Shown: piece after piece, positions 8,421-18,313 of the stretch | Layout: every line of letters starts with the position of its first letter | Position numbering within the stretch: the first letter of the stretch is position 1 | From: Betaproteobacteria bacterium | GTDB taxonomy: Bacteria; Pseudomonadota; Gammaproteobacteria; Burkholderiales; Burkholderiaceae_C | NCBI GenBank assembly: GCA_025356445.1 | Contig: JANXSZ010000043.1 | Location: 1-49,839, forward strand | Direction of reading: 5' to 3' | Length of the DNA stretch: 49,839 nucleotides | The notes under the pieces: generated by a model | What the model saw: the letters and a program-made list of their open reading frames with translations, nothing else | The model's database searches: none | Told to the model about the DNA's origin: nothing | Translations under genes and position numbers: made by a program

Positions 8421-8638
8421 CCGTGGATAGCCGCCGCCACGATGATGCAGATGCCCAAGGACATCGCTGCAACCACCAGCCCAAGGGCAACATTTTGCTT
8501 TTCGACAATTTCTTCCCACAGGTTGTAGGGTGTGAGTTTGTCGATCACCACAAAGCTGAGCCAAAAAATCACCACGCCAATCAAGGCAAAGATGATGGAG
8601 CCGAATACGGCACTGAGTCGCAAGCCTTCAAGTCCCAT
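8417..8638 (-). CDS. DUF350-family small membrane protein (YjfL-like)
   Basis: A 73-residue protein with two hydrophobic helices (residues about 11-32, VFGSIIFALIGVVIFWLSFV, and about 50-71, ALGLVVAAMSLGICIIVAAA) joined by a short charged loop, the DUF350 pattern (one repeat unit rather than the two of larger members). Strong Shine-Dalgarno AGGAG precedes ATG 8638. DUF350 proteins occur with SPFH and DUF4178 proteins in membrane-stress (PspA-type) gene clusters. Its stop overlaps the tamA GTG, tying this cluster to the TAM genes. Confidence 0.8.
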   Translation of the reverse strand: MGLEGLRLSAVFGSIIFALIGVVIFWLSFVVIDKLTPYNLWEEIVEKQNVALGLVVAAMSLGICIIVAAAIHG

Positions 8639-8682
8639 GGGGATCTCCTAGAAAAATATGAAAATGCCGCAGCACCGGGGCA

Positions 8683-10191
8683 TCATTTATGCCCACCCCC
8701 ACCCGAAAAGCCCCCAAATGACCCGCCCGAGCTGCGCATGCCGCTGCCACTGCTGCTGGAGCGGCAATCTTGGGTGTTCGGGTCGCAGCTGCTGCACTGG
8801 TTGAGCAAGAGCAGCAACAGCACAATCACCCCAAAAATCACGATCAGCGTTAAACAGCCTCGACCCGTTAAATCAGAGGCGGGAGCCACGTCGGTTCGCT
8901 TGAGCAAATCGGCTTTGGCTTCGAGCTTGAAGGCTTTGGCGACCCAAGCGCTGTCGATGTTGCTGCCGCTTGACCAGGTTAACTCTTTGGGCGTTTGCTC
9001 CAGCGACAGCAGGTTTTTGCCGCTGGCGAAATCACGGTTGGACGTTTTTTGACCACGCTGCACTGGCCAGTAGAACTCACCGGCAACGTAGGTGGTCTCT
9101 GCTGTATATGTGCTTTTAAGGATGTAGCGGGTGTTCAGGTAGCTGGCGCTCTGGCCGTTGCTGGACATATTGGGCGCGCCAGTGGTGGGCTTGACGACGC
9201 TCCAGCCTTCCTCTGAATCGACCAAAAAGGTAAAGCCACGCTTGGGGTTGTAGAGCAGGTATTCGCTCCAGCCAAAGTGTTCATCGTCACCGGCCTCCAC
9301 GCCCATACGGTGCTGGAAACCCACCACCTGCCAAGGCAAGCCTTGCAACGTGCCTTGACTGCCCAACGGAATCAGCATTTGCACAGGCTCGTCTTGCAAC
9401 GCGTGCTGGAGCTGGTTGCCGATACCAGCACTCAGGTCAATCAGGCATTTGCAACTGCCACAAGTGATGCTTTTGCTGGTGGCCAGCGTGACGGTGACGG
9501 GTGCGCCACAGTTGGGGCAATTGAACTGCTGGCCTTTCGTCTCTTTGGTGATGGTGTCGCGCAAGCCGACGAGTTTCAGGTCGTCCAGCAACACCTCGTG
9601 GCCCAGCGACAGGGTGGGCGGCTGGGTGCTGTAGTCGATGCTGAGCACCTCGCCTTGTGCACTGCGCAACTCGACGAGGGGAAAGGCTTGGCCCAACGGC
9701 GGGAGTTTGGGCAGTTCGCCAAGAGCAGCCAGCAGCACGGCGGCGTCACCGCTGGTGACGGTAAAGGGAACACCGTTGAAGGGAATATTGACGCCAACGC
9801 TGAACTGCGCAGCGGGCGGAATGGCGAACGGCGCGGATACGGTGCTGCTGAAAACGAAAGCACCGTTGTCTTCAGAGAGCGATGCGGTACGGCCATCATC
9901 AAGTGCCAGCTGCCAGTCGCTCCAGGTGCCGCTGGCGGTTTTGTACTGGAGACGGCCTATGACGGTGAAACCCACCTCCAACCGCCCCGAGGCCAGCAGT
10001 TGCAGTGGGCTGTAGTCGTCAAACACCTCGGCCATCTTGCCGATGCGCGACAGCGTGTCGCCATCGCGCACCACGGTGCTTTGGCAGTAGGCGCATACAG
10101 CGTGGGTGGACTGCGCGCTGCGAAACGCAACAGGTGCGCCACAACCGGGGCAGGGCGCGGTGTAGGCGCGCAAGGGGACAGGTTCAGCCAC
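8683..10191 (-). CDS. DUF4178 zinc-ribbon membrane protein
   Basis: A 502-residue protein with two CxxC...CxxC zinc ribbons (Cys14/17/33/36 and Cys225/228/244/247), each followed by a DUF4178 beta-rich domain (about 55-215 and 262-440), a single membrane helix (about 444-463) and a Ser/Gly-rich tail ending GGSFGGFSGGGGHK, similar to the tails of TPM-type membrane proteins. The start is GTG with no strong ribosome-binding site. Sits between the SPFH and DUF350 genes (57 and 44 bases away). Members of this family occur beside SPFH/DUF350 proteins in envelope-stress clusters; the molecular role is unknown. Confidence 0.82.
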   Translation of the reverse strand: MAEPVPLRAYTAPCPGCGAPVAFRSAQSTHAVCAYCQSTVVRDGDTLSRIGKMAEVFDDYSPLQLLASGRLEVGFTVIGRLQYKTASGTWSDWQLALDDGRTASLSEDNGAFVFSSTVSAPFAIPPAAQFSVGVNIPFNGVPFTVTSGDAAVLLAALGELPKLPPLGQAFPLVELRSAQGEVLSIDYSTQPPTLSLGHEVLLDDLKLVGLRDTITKETKGQQFNCPNCGAPVTVTLATSKSITCGSCKCLIDLSAGIGNQLQHALQDEPVQMLIPLGSQGTLQGLPWQVVGFQHRMGVEAGDDEHFGWSEYLLYNPKRGFTFLVDSEEGWSVVKPTTGAPNMSSNGQSASYLNTRYILKSTYTAETTYVAGEFYWPVQRGQKTSNRDFASGKNLLSLEQTPKELTWSSGSNIDSAWVAKAFKLEAKADLLKRTDVAPASDLTGRGCLTLIVIFGVIVLLLLLLNQCSSCDPNTQDCRSSSSGSGMRSSGGSFGGFSGGGGHK

Positions 10192-10248
10192 GGCGCAGAA
10201 CGAGCAAAACCAACAGAATTAAAAACGGGACGCTGATGTAACGTTGAT

Positions 10249-11298
10249 TTAAACCAGTTTTTTCAGCAACTCGGTCTTCTTCGCATCGAACTCTTCGGCA
10301 GTCAGAATGCCCTTGGCCTTCAGGTCGCCCAGCTTTTCCAGCGTGGCCATGATGTCTTCGGGTTTCAGTGCATTTGCTACGTTTTGCATAGCTGCTGTAG
10401 CCGATGCAGATTGCGCAGAAGCCGGATTTAACCCTGCTTGCAGGTTGTGTGCAAGGACTTGGCCCAAAGCCACGCCAGCGCCCAAACCCATGGCATCCCC
10501 AGCAATACCGCCGCCACCACCGGCTTGCACCATGCCAGGTATGGCCTGTGCCGTTTGGTACTGCATGAATTTACCCATGTCCCCGCCAACCATGCCCATG
10601 CCAATTTTTTGATCAAGGATTTTTTGCAACTCCTCAGGCAGCGAGAGGTTTTGAACCGTCATGCCTTCGAGCTTCAAGCCGATCTTGGCGAAGGCGGGTT
10701 CCAGCTCTCTGGTCAGCGCTTGGGCAAAACTCATCTGGTTGGCAGCCAAATCCAGGAAGGGTACGCCGCTGGAGGCGATGGCGTTACTGATGTTTTGCAG
10801 CACCAGCCCGCGCAATTGGCCATCCAAGTCGCCGGTGGTGTAGGCCTCACGGGTGCCCGCGATTTCCGTGTGGAACAGCTTGGGGTCAGCAATGCGGTAG
10901 ACGTAGTTGCCAAAGGCACGCAAGCGGATGGCGCCAAAATCTTTGTCGCGGATGGTGATGGGCTGAGGCGTACCCCATTTTTGGTCAATCTGCTGGCGGG
11001 TGCTGAAGAAGTAGACATCGCTTTTGAAGGGCGACTCGAACAGCTTGTCCCAGTTCTTCAGGTAGGTCAGCACGGGAACGGTTTGGGTGCTGAGCTTGTA
11101 CATGCCTGGGCCAAACACGTCAGCGACCTTGCCCTCGTTCACGAAAATCGCCAGTTGCGATTCGCGCACAGTGAGCGAGGCACCCATCTGGATTTCCATG
11201 TCAGCCATAGGAAAACGCCATGCCAGGGTGCCATCGTCGTTTTCAGTCCATTGAATAATGTCAATAAACTGTTTCTTGATAAAGCTCATCAGTCCCAT
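10249..11298 (-). CDS. SPFH-domain protein (YdjI-like) with C-terminal SHOCT motif
   Basis: A 349-residue protein of the SPFH/virion-core-like family typified by B. subtilis YdjI: N-terminal MGLMSFIKKQFIDIIQW, then an SPFH domain (about 25-230), a Gly/Ala-rich linker (AGGGGGIAGDAMGLGAGVAL), and a short C-terminal SHOCT-like helix pair (DIMATLEKLGDLKAKGILTA). YdjI is encoded with a PspA homologue and helps place it at the membrane; no pspA is visible here. AAGGGA precedes ATG 11298. First gene of the operon that continues through DUF4178, DUF350, tamA and tamB. Confidence 0.87.
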   Translation of the reverse strand: MGLMSFIKKQFIDIIQWTENDDGTLAWRFPMADMEIQMGASLTVRESQLAIFVNEGKVADVFGPGMYKLSTQTVPVLTYLKNWDKLFESPFKSDVYFFSTRQQIDQKWGTPQPITIRDKDFGAIRLRAFGNYVYRIADPKLFHTEIAGTREAYTTGDLDGQLRGLVLQNISNAIASSGVPFLDLAANQMSFAQALTRELEPAFAKIGLKLEGMTVQNLSLPEELQKILDQKIGMGMVGGDMGKFMQYQTAQAIPGMVQAGGGGGIAGDAMGLGAGVALGQVLAHNLQAGLNPASAQSASATAAMQNVANALKPEDIMATLEKLGDLKAKGILTAEEFDAKKTELLKKLV

Positions 11299-11406
11299 GG
11301 TGTGTTCCCTTGTGCGTGCTAAACGGGTTAAAGAAGGCGCCTGCCAAGCTTCACGTGGCAGCTCAAAGAGCGTTAAACCACGAACAAACTCTGCCTACAG
11401 CACCTT

Positions 11407-13044
11407 TTACCGCGATAGTAGCGCAACCGGATGGCCTGAAGCACCGGCGTGCGCAGGGGTGTCTGCCTGGTTAAGGATGAAAACCGAAGCGGCCTGAACC
11501 AGCTCTTGCGCTTGGGTTGACAGGCTGGACGCCGCCGCCGCCATCTGCTCCACCAAGGCGGCGTTTTGCTGCGTGGCATCGTCCATCTGGCTGATGGAAA
11601 TACCGACGCGCGCAACATCCTGGCTCTGTTCATCGCTGGCGGCACTGATCTCACCCATCAGATCCGTCACGCGGCCAATGGAAGCGACCACTTCGGCCAT
11701 GGTGGAACCGGCTTGGTCAACCAGTGCCGTGCCCTGCTCGACACGCTGCACACTGGCGCCCACCAGATTCTTGATTTCTTTGGCTGCTTCAGCAGACCGG
11801 CCTGCCAAGCTGCGCACTTCGGACGCCACCACCGCGAAACCCCGGCCCTGCTCACCGGCGCGTGCCGCTTCCACCGCTGCATTCAGGGCCAGTATGTTGG
11901 TCTGGAAGGCAATGCCGTCAATGACACCGATGATGTCGGATATCTTTTTAGAGCTGTCATTGATGCCCTTCATGGTGTTGACCACCTGCGCCACCACAGA
12001 CCCTCCCCGTGCTGCAACGGTGGACGCTCCCAGCGCCAATTGGCTGGCTTGGCGCGCAGCTGCGGCATTCTGCTTCACCGTTTCCTTGAGCTGGTCCATG
12101 GAAGCCGCTGTTTGCTGCAAGGCGCTCGCCTGCTGTTCCGTGCGCGTAGACAGGTTGTTGTTACCGTGGTCAATCTCGCTGCTGGCCACCGCTATCCCGT
12201 CGGCGCGGGAACGCACCTCTTTAACGATGCTGGCGATGCTGTTGCGCATGTTGCGGATAGTGGCCAACAGACTGGTGCCGTCCCCATCGCGCAGCGCCAT
12301 GTCGATGTACAGCTTGCCGTCGGCAATGGCCGCTGCCTGCTCCGTGGCGTAACTGGGCTCACCGCCGAGTTGCCCCAGCAAACTGCGCGTGATACCCAGC
12401 GCCAAGATCAAACCGATCAGTACCGTCGCGCTCAACAGGCCTGCCGTCCAAAGACGGGCTTTGGCGTACACCGCATTGGCATGCTCTGCAGCAAGCTGCC
12501 CCCCATCAAAATTGAGTTTGGTCAATTTATCCAGTGCGGTAATGGTGTCATCTGCCGTTGATTTTGCAGCCCCTTCTGAAATATCTTTAGCATCGTCTTG
12601 CTTGTTGGCACGGCCCAAGGCAATCACTTTTTGATTGAAGGCCAAATACTCCCGCCATGCTTTGGTGAAAGCCGGCAGGAGCTTTCCGCCCTCGGGCTCG
12701 GTCGCCATGGCCGCATAGGCCTCACTGTGCGCTGTCACTGTTTGCAATATCGCCTTCATTTTTTCTTCGTACTCGTCCATGTAGCCGATATCGGCAGCAC
12801 GGCTGTGTCGAACTTCCAGGTCACGAATTTCCAGGATGGCACTGCGCATGGAAGTGGTGTGCCCAATGCTGGGCATCCACTTCAGCGCGAGATCGCTAGA
12901 GACTTGGTTAACTTGCGCCAACTGAAGCATGGCAAACCCTCCCATCAGCGCCGTCAGTATCAGCACCAGGAAAAATGCCGCCAATAATTTGGTGCGCAGC
13001 TTGAGATTTGCAAAGTCGCCAGCAAGACTTGAGAAAACAGCCAT
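11407..13044 (-). CDS. Methyl-accepting chemotaxis protein
   Basis: A 545-residue chemoreceptor: TM1 (about 18-40), periplasmic four-helix-bundle ligand domain (41-190), TM2 (190-212), then [20 protein letters not shown] leading into a HAMP-like segment, and the MA signalling domain with the highly conserved hairpin ([20 protein letters not shown]). The C-terminus lacks a CheR/CheB-docking pentapeptide. It lies 73 bases downstream of a secreted Cache protein on the same strand, which suggests the two act together. A weak 6-bp hairpin follows the stop (about 11342-11365) without a clear U-tract. Confidence 0.93.
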   Translation of the reverse strand: MAVFSSLAGDFANLKLRTKLLAAFFLVLILTALMGGFAMLQLAQVNQVSSDLALKWMPSIGHTTSMRSAILEIRDLEVRHSRAADIGYMDEYEEKMKAILQTVTAHSEAYAAMATEPEGGKLLPAFTKAWREYLAFNQKVIALGRANKQDDAKDISEGAAKSTADDTITALDKLTKLNFDGGQLAAEHANAVYAKARLWTAGLLSATVLIGLILALGITRSLLGQLGGEPSYATEQAAAIADGKLYIDMALRDGDGTSLLATIRNMRNSIASIVKEVRSRADGIAVASSEIDHGNNNLSTRTEQQASALQQTAASMDQLKETVKQNAAAARQASQLALGASTVAARGGSVVAQVVNTMKGINDSSKKISDIIGVIDGIAFQTNILALNAAVEAARAGEQGRGFAVVASEVRSLAGRSAEAAKEIKNLVGASVQRVEQGTALVDQAGSTMAEVVASIGRVTDLMGEISAASDEQSQDVARVGISISQMDDATQQNAALVEQMAAAASSLSTQAQELVQAASVFILNQADTPAHAGASGHPVALLSR

Positions 13045-13117
13045 AGTGCGCTCTTTAGAGGTGATTGTTATGAGGCAGTCTTAGCGATGGTGACTGGGCA
13101 AGGACAGCGACGCTGAT

Positions 13118-13606
13118 TTACTTCTTGAACCCGATGTATGTCACACCAATGACTTTGCCGCCTTTGTCCTTGATCGGGTTGTAACAGGCGTCATAAGGGG
13201 TACCCAGCACATCAACACCGCCACAATATTGCTCGCCTTTGTTCACACTCTCATAAGCCTTGGCGCGTGCCAGGGGCGTGCCAACGCCGCGTTTGCCTTC
13301 CGCCGTCAGCACGTTGGTGCTCACACGGATGTATTCGTCTCCGTGCTTGACGAATACCGTGGCCGTGGCGCCGGTGGTTTTCTTGATTTCATCCACCACG
13401 TCATAGTTGTTGTTGATTTTTCGGGTGCCGAAATAAATGGCAGGCACCGTGAGTTCACCAGCTTTTTCGGTGCCCTCCAATTTAGCCTCACCCAGCTTGG
13501 TCAGCCGGGTGTCCAGTGCCGCGATGGTCGCTTTCGGATCGTCGGCGTAGGCAAACCCCGCAAACAACGCCCAACCCAAGATGACAGGAACGATGGCTTT
13601 TTTCAT
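13118..13606 (-). CDS. Secreted single-Cache-domain protein
   Basis: A 162-residue periplasmic protein: signal peptide (MKKAIVPVILGWALFAGFAYA) followed by one single-Cache (Cache_3 type) domain with AIYFGTRKINNNYDVVDEIK, TVFVKHGDEYIRVSTNV and the closing KDKGGKVIGVTYIGFKK. Such domains are normally the extracellular sensor of chemoreceptors or kinases; here there is no membrane helix or signalling domain. Shine-Dalgarno GGAG precedes the ATG. It is directly upstream of a chemoreceptor gene, so a soluble ligand-binding partner for that receptor is the likely role (inference). Confidence 0.82.
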   Translation of the reverse strand: MKKAIVPVILGWALFAGFAYADDPKATIAALDTRLTKLGEAKLEGTEKAGELTVPAIYFGTRKINNNYDVVDEIKKTTGATATVFVKHGDEYIRVSTNVLTAEGKRGVGTPLARAKAYESVNKGEQYCGGVDVLGTPYDACYNPIKDKGGKVIGVTYIGFKK

Positions 13607-13934
13607 GGCTTTCTCCGTACTTTATGCAAGTGACTGGGTTATTGGCAAGGTGAACAAAGCACCTTGTACATGGCATTGGCGTTCATTCACTGGAGTGAAC
13701 TTTGGCGACTATCTTCCAAATACGCAGAACGGGTTCATGAAGGCCATCATTCCCCCTGATTTCAGCAAGGGTTAGTGCATGAGACCGGTAGCGCGAAAGG
13801 GCATGTCAGCACAGACTGCGTTGCAACGATTGACCGTCTTGAGCGGTACTTTTACCCTGGTGGACAACACGGCACTGTGTTACGGCAAAATGCATTGCTA
13901 CACCTTTTCTCACTCCATCTTCTGAGAAACATTG
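13607..13934. other. Divergent intergenic region
   Basis: 328 bases between the leftward Cache gene and the rightward HD-GYP gene. It contains two perfect inverted repeats, CAAGGTG-N7-CACCTTG (13646-13666) and TTCACT-GG-AGTGAA (13686-13699), both possible operators. A 48-codon open frame (13779-13925, beginning MRPVARKGMSAQTALQRLTV) ends 9 bases before the HD-GYP start; I cannot tell whether it is translated. No convincing -35/-10 pair was found. Confidence 0.35.
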
Positions 13935-15575
13935 ATGACCCCCGCGCAAGACGTTTTCGCCCGCCTGGAACAACTCAACAGCATTGGTGCGTCTTTGTCC
14001 AAAGAACAAGACACCGACACGCTGCTGGAGCGCATCCTCATCGCGGCCATGGAACTCACACGGGCAGACGGTGGCTCGCTCTACCTGATGGACGAGGCAG
14101 CAGACAACCTGGGCTTTGCCATCCTGCGCAACAATTCATTAGAGCTGGCTTTGGGAGGCACCACGGGCAAGCCCGTTGAGCTGCCCCCGCTGCCTTTGCG
14201 CCAACCCACCGGTGAACCTAACGACAGCATGGTGGCGGTCTGGGCGGTGCTGCACAATGAAACCGTCAACATTGGTAACGCGTACACCGAAGCGGGATTT
14301 GATTTTTCAGGCCCGAAAAACTTCGACCAGCGTACCGGTTACCACTCCAAATCGTTCCTGACCATACCGATGAAGGACCACGAAGACCAGATCATTGGCG
14401 TGCTGCAACTGATCAACGCCACCGATCACCTGACGCATGAAACGGTGACCTTCTCAAAGGCGGACCAAAGTCTGGCCGAATCGCTGGCCTCACAAGCGGC
14501 CATTGCACTGACCAAGCGGCGATTGATCTTGCAGCAAGAGGCGCTGTTCGAGTCGTTCATCAACGTCATCAACGGTGCCATTGATGAAAAATCGCCTTAC
14601 ACCGGTGGCCACTGCCAGCGGGTGCCCGAGCTGACCATGATGCTGGCCGAGGCCACCACCGCGCACCAAGAAGGGCCGTTGGCCAGCTTTGAAATGACCG
14701 ATCGAGACCGCTACGAGCTGAAAATTGCCGGTCTGCTGCACGATTGCGGCAAGATCACCACGCCTATCCACGTGGTGGACAAAGCCACCAAGCTGCAAAC
14801 GATCTTTGACCGCATTGAGTTGGTGGAAACCCGTTTTGAACTGCTCAAGCGTGATGCCGAAATACAGGCACTGCGGGAAACGCTGGCATTGCGAGAAACC
14901 AAAGACGCAGCGGCAGAAGCCCAGATCATGGTCGGCTGTACCCAGGCACTGGCAACCTTGGCGCAAGAATTCGACTTGCTCCGGCACTGCAACACGGGTG
15001 GCGAATCCATGTCGCTGCAAGACCAGGAGCGCGTACGCCAGATTGGCAGCACCCGCACGTGGCGCAACCGCCACCAGGCTGTGATGCCCGCACTGAGCGA
15101 AAACGAGATGGAGAACCTGACCATCAAGGCGGGTACGCTGACAGGCATGGAGCGCCAAGAGATCAACCACCATATCGTCGCCACCATCAACATGCTCGAG
15201 GCCCTGCCCTGGCCACGCCACCTGAGCCGGGTGCCAGAATACGCGGGCGGTCACCACGAGCGCATGGACGGCCAAGGCTACCCCCGGGGGCTGAAAGGTG
15301 CAGACATGTCGCTACAAGCGCGGATGATGGCGGTGGCGGATATTTTCGAGGCTCTCACGGCATCCGACCGACCTTACAAACAAGGCATGACGCTGTCGAA
15401 ATCGTTGGGTATTTTGGCTAATTTTGCGCGCAATGGGCACATTGATCCTGAGTTGTACGAGGTGTTTGTGCGCAGTGGGGTCTACCGCCAGTACGGTGAA
15501 AAATTCCTCAATGCCACCCAATTGGACGAGGTGGATGAGGCCCGTCTTTTGGTACAGGCACGCGCCGTCACGTAA
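13935..15575 (+). CDS. GAF and HD-GYP phosphodiesterase
   Basis: A 546-residue cytoplasmic protein: GAF sensor domain (about 25-195) and HD-GYP domain with intact signature residues, GGHCQR (about 226), LLHDCGKI (268-275), NHHI (about 412), GHHERMDGQGYP (439-450). HD-GYP proteins hydrolyse cyclic di-GMP. Between the HD and GYP motifs is an extended Glu/Leu-rich, coiled-coil-like insertion (about 290-400) longer than in the minimal domain. The ATG at 13935 is preferred to a TTG one codon upstream. Monocistronic by context; a 7-bp hairpin (15582-15604) follows the stop but has no U-tract. Confidence 0.88.
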   Translation: MTPAQDVFARLEQLNSIGASLSKEQDTDTLLERILIAAMELTRADGGSLYLMDEAADNLGFAILRNNSLELALGGTTGKPVELPPLPLRQPTGEPNDSMVAVWAVLHNETVNIGNAYTEAGFDFSGPKNFDQRTGYHSKSFLTIPMKDHEDQIIGVLQLINATDHLTHETVTFSKADQSLAESLASQAAIALTKRRLILQQEALFESFINVINGAIDEKSPYTGGHCQRVPELTMMLAEATTAHQEGPLASFEMTDRDRYELKIAGLLHDCGKITTPIHVVDKATKLQTIFDRIELVETRFELLKRDAEIQALRETLALRETKDAAAEAQIMVGCTQALATLAQEFDLLRHCNTGGESMSLQDQERVRQIGSTRTWRNRHQAVMPALSENEMENLTIKAGTLTGMERQEINHHIVATINMLEALPWPRHLSRVPEYAGGHHERMDGQGYPRGLKGADMSLQARMMAVADIFEALTASDRPYKQGMTLSKSLGILANFARNGHIDPELYEVFVRSGVYRQYGEKFLNATQLDEVDEARLLVQARAVT

Positions 15576-15732
15576 GGCCAGTGGCGCTACGGATGACAGC
15601 GCCAATCTGTCAACATCTACGCAGATTCACTGACGCAACGCTGACGCTGCCAAGCCTACAATCCAAATCCCTTTCTGTCGGCGAGCGAGGTTCGCGGCCA
15701 GTAGGGGAACAACGCCAGATACCGGAGACCCC

Positions 15733-18063
15733 ATGCCTACATCCACCCAAAACACCGAAGAAAAACGTGCCGAGTTGCGCCGTGCCGCGCTGGAATACCA
15801 CGAGTTCCCGACGCCTGGCAAGGTCGCCATCATGGCCACCAAACAGCTGGTGAATCAGCATGATTTGGCGTTGGCCTACTCGCCCGGTGTAGCAGCCCCC
15901 TGCGAAGAAATCGTCAAAGACCCGAACAACGCGTTCAAGTACACCAGCCGAGGTAATTTGGTCGGCGTCATCACCAACGGTACAGCCGTGCTGGGCCTGG
16001 GCGACATTGGGCCGCTGGCATCCAAGCCGGTGATGGAGGGCAAGGGCGTGCTGTTCAAGAAGTTCGCTGGCGTCGATGTGTTTGACATTGAAATCGACGA
16101 AAAAGACCCCGCCAAGCTGGTGGAAGTGATTGCCGCACTGGAACCCACCTTTGGCGCGATCAACCTGGAAGACATCAAAGCACCTGATTGCTTCTACGTA
16201 GAGCGCGAGTTGCGCAAGCGCATGAAAATCCCTGTGTTCCATGACGACCAGCACGGCACCGCGATCACGGTGGCAGCGGCGATGGTGAATGCGTTGAAAG
16301 TGGTGAACAAAGACATTGGTCAGGTCAAACTTGTGACCTCGGGCGCGGGTGCTGCTGCACTAGCGTGTCTGAACTTGCTGCTGAAAGTCGGCCTGAAGCG
16401 TGAAAACGTGTTTGCAACCGACATCGCCGGCGTGGTTTATGTGGGCCGTACCGAGTTGATGGACGAAGACAAGATCCAGTACGCGCAAGAAACCGACGCC
16501 CGTACGCTGACCGACATCATCGAAGGTGCAGACGTGTTCCTGGGGTTGTCTGCAAGCAATGTGCTGAAGCCCGCAATGGTCGCCAAAATGGCCGCCCGGC
16601 CTGTGATTTTTGCGCTGGCCAATCCCAACCCCGAGATCGCTCCAGAGGACGCCCATGCGGTGCGCGAAGACGTGGTGATGGCAACCGGTCGCTCGGACTA
16701 CCCGAACCAGGTCAACAACGTGCTGTGCTTCCCGTACATCTTCCGAGGGGCGCTGGACTGCGGGGCCACCACCATCACGGATGAGATGGAGATTGCCGCC
16801 GTCTATGCGATTGCCGAGCTGGCCCAGGCCGAGCAAAGCGAAGTCGTTGCCGCAGCCTATGCGGGTGAAAAACTGGCCTTTGGCCCGCAGTACCTGATCC
16901 CCAAACCGTTCGATCCCCGTTTGATGATGAAGATCGCCCCCGCAGTGGCCCAAGCCGCAGCGGACAGTGGCGTAGCGCTTCGCCCCATCACCGACATGGA
17001 AGCCTACCGTGCCAAGCTGCAATCCTTCGTTTACGCCTCGGGCACGACGATGAAGCCTATTTTTGACGCTGCCAAAAAAGCCGTCAAAAAGCGCGTGGTG
17101 TACGTGGAAGGCGAAGAAGAACGCATCTTGCGCGCTGTACAAATCGTGGTGGACGAAGGCTTGGCCCGCCCCACGCTGATTGGTCGCCCGGCCATCATCG
17201 CCCAACGCATCGAAAAGTTTGGACTGCGTTTGCGCGAAGAGCTGGATTACGACGTCGTGAATGTCGAGCAAGACCACCGCTACCGCGATTTCTGGCAAAC
17301 CTACCACCGCATGACGGAACGCAAGGGCATCACGGTACAGATGGCCAAGATCGAAATGCGCCGCCGCCTGACCCTGATTGGTTGCATGCTGCTGCACAAA
17401 GGCGAAGTGGATGGCATGATTTGCGGCACCTGGGGCAACACCCACATGCACTTGCATTACATTGACCAGGTCATTGGCAAGCGCGTGGGTGGCAGTCCCA
17501 GCACGCCGCAAGACGTTCAAATCTACGCCTGCATGAACGGTCTGCTGCTGCCTGATCGCCAAGTCTTCCTGGTCGATACCCACGTCAACTACGACCCCAC
17601 AGCCCAGGAACTGACCGAAATCACCGTGATGGCGGCGGAAGAGATGATGCGTTTTGGTATCAAACCCAAAGCAGCCTTGCTCAGCCACTCCAACTTTGGC
17701 AGTAGCGACCAGCCCAGCGCCATCAAAATGCGCGACACCCTGGCTCTGCTGCGCACTGAAGCGCCTTGGCTGGAAGTGGATGGTGAAATGCATGGCGACG
17801 TGGCACTGGACGCCAAAGAACGCGCCAATATCATGCCCCACAGCACCTTGATCGGCAACGCCAACTTGCTGGTGTTCCCCAACATCGACGCCGCCAACAT
17901 TGCCTACAACCTGCTGAAAACCGCAGCAGGCGGCGGTATCGCGATTGGCCCTGTCTTATTGGGTGCCGACAAACCCGTGCATGTACTGACAGCCAGCGCC
18001 ACCGTGCGCCGTATTGTGAACATGACAGCCTTGACTGTGGCTGACGCAAACGCCAGCAGATAA
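15733..18063 (+). CDS. maeB: NADP-dependent malic enzyme, MaeB type
   Basis: A 776-residue fused enzyme. Residues about 20-160 are the malic N-domain ([17 protein letters not shown]), about 165-410 the NAD(P)-binding domain with [13 protein letters not shown], and about 430-770 a phosphotransacetylase-like domain ([20 protein letters not shown]). It decarboxylates malate to pyruvate with NADP; the C-terminal domain is usually regulatory and binds acetyl-CoA rather than acting as a transacetylase. GGAG precedes the ATG by five bases. A strong terminator follows at 18102-18157, preceded by a second small hairpin (18069-18086). Confidence 0.96.
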   Translation: MPTSTQNTEEKRAELRRAALEYHEFPTPGKVAIMATKQLVNQHDLALAYSPGVAAPCEEIVKDPNNAFKYTSRGNLVGVITNGTAVLGLGDIGPLASKPVMEGKGVLFKKFAGVDVFDIEIDEKDPAKLVEVIAALEPTFGAINLEDIKAPDCFYVERELRKRMKIPVFHDDQHGTAITVAAAMVNALKVVNKDIGQVKLVTSGAGAAALACLNLLLKVGLKRENVFATDIAGVVYVGRTELMDEDKIQYAQETDARTLTDIIEGADVFLGLSASNVLKPAMVAKMAARPVIFALANPNPEIAPEDAHAVREDVVMATGRSDYPNQVNNVLCFPYIFRGALDCGATTITDEMEIAAVYAIAELAQAEQSEVVAAAYAGEKLAFGPQYLIPKPFDPRLMMKIAPAVAQAAADSGVALRPITDMEAYRAKLQSFVYASGTTMKPIFDAAKKAVKKRVVYVEGEEERILRAVQIVVDEGLARPTLIGRPAIIAQRIEKFGLRLREELDYDVVNVEQDHRYRDFWQTYHRMTERKGITVQMAKIEMRRRLTLIGCMLLHKGEVDGMICGTWGNTHMHLHYIDQVIGKRVGGSPSTPQDVQIYACMNGLLLPDRQVFLVDTHVNYDPTAQELTEITVMAAEEMMRFGIKPKAALLSHSNFGSSDQPSAIKMRDTLALLRTEAPWLEVDGEMHGDVALDAKERANIMPHSTLIGNANLLVFPNIDAANIAYNLLKTAAGGGIAIGPVLLGADKPVHVLTASATVRRIVNMTALTVADANASR

Positions 18064-18101
18064 GCTTATGCGCAAGAGTTTGCGCACACTCACAACCCCG
18101 C

Positions 18102-18157
18102 AATGGGGCCATCCAAAGGCAACCTCTGCCGACTGAATGGCCCCATTACACTTTTTT
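18102..18157 (+). terminator. Rho-independent terminator of maeB
   Basis: Perfect 11-bp arms AATGGGGCCAT / ATGGCCCCATT, with a nested GGCA/TGCC hairpin in the loop, followed by ACACTTTTTT. It lies 38 bases after the maeB stop. The remaining bases up to 18313 hold a small GCTTAA-GTT-TTAAGC repeat (about 18163-18177) and presumably the RNase promoter, not clearly resolved. Confidence 0.85.
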
Positions 18158-18313
18158 ACCTGCTTAAGTTTTAAGCAAGGTATTGCTTTATTGCGACAGT
18201 TCCGGCACACTACGGCCTTCGTTATCTCGGGTAAACCCGGATATTTTCAGGTTATTTGTCATCCAGGGCCTCTCACAGAGTGGTTGCCAGGGTCTCTCTC
18301 GGTCAACGCTGTC

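Noticed and set aside
11566-12561. Plus-strand open frames opposite the chemoreceptor gene
   Set aside because: Shadow frames of a gene with all chemoreceptor signatures.
15582-15604. TGGCGCT/AGCGCCA hairpin after the HD-GYP gene as a terminator
   Set aside because: The stem is good but there is no U-tract on either strand, so it is not called as a terminator.
16360-17841. 493-codon open frame antisense to maeB
   Set aside because: High His/Gln/Gly content and no motif; a shadow of the well-conserved maeB frame.
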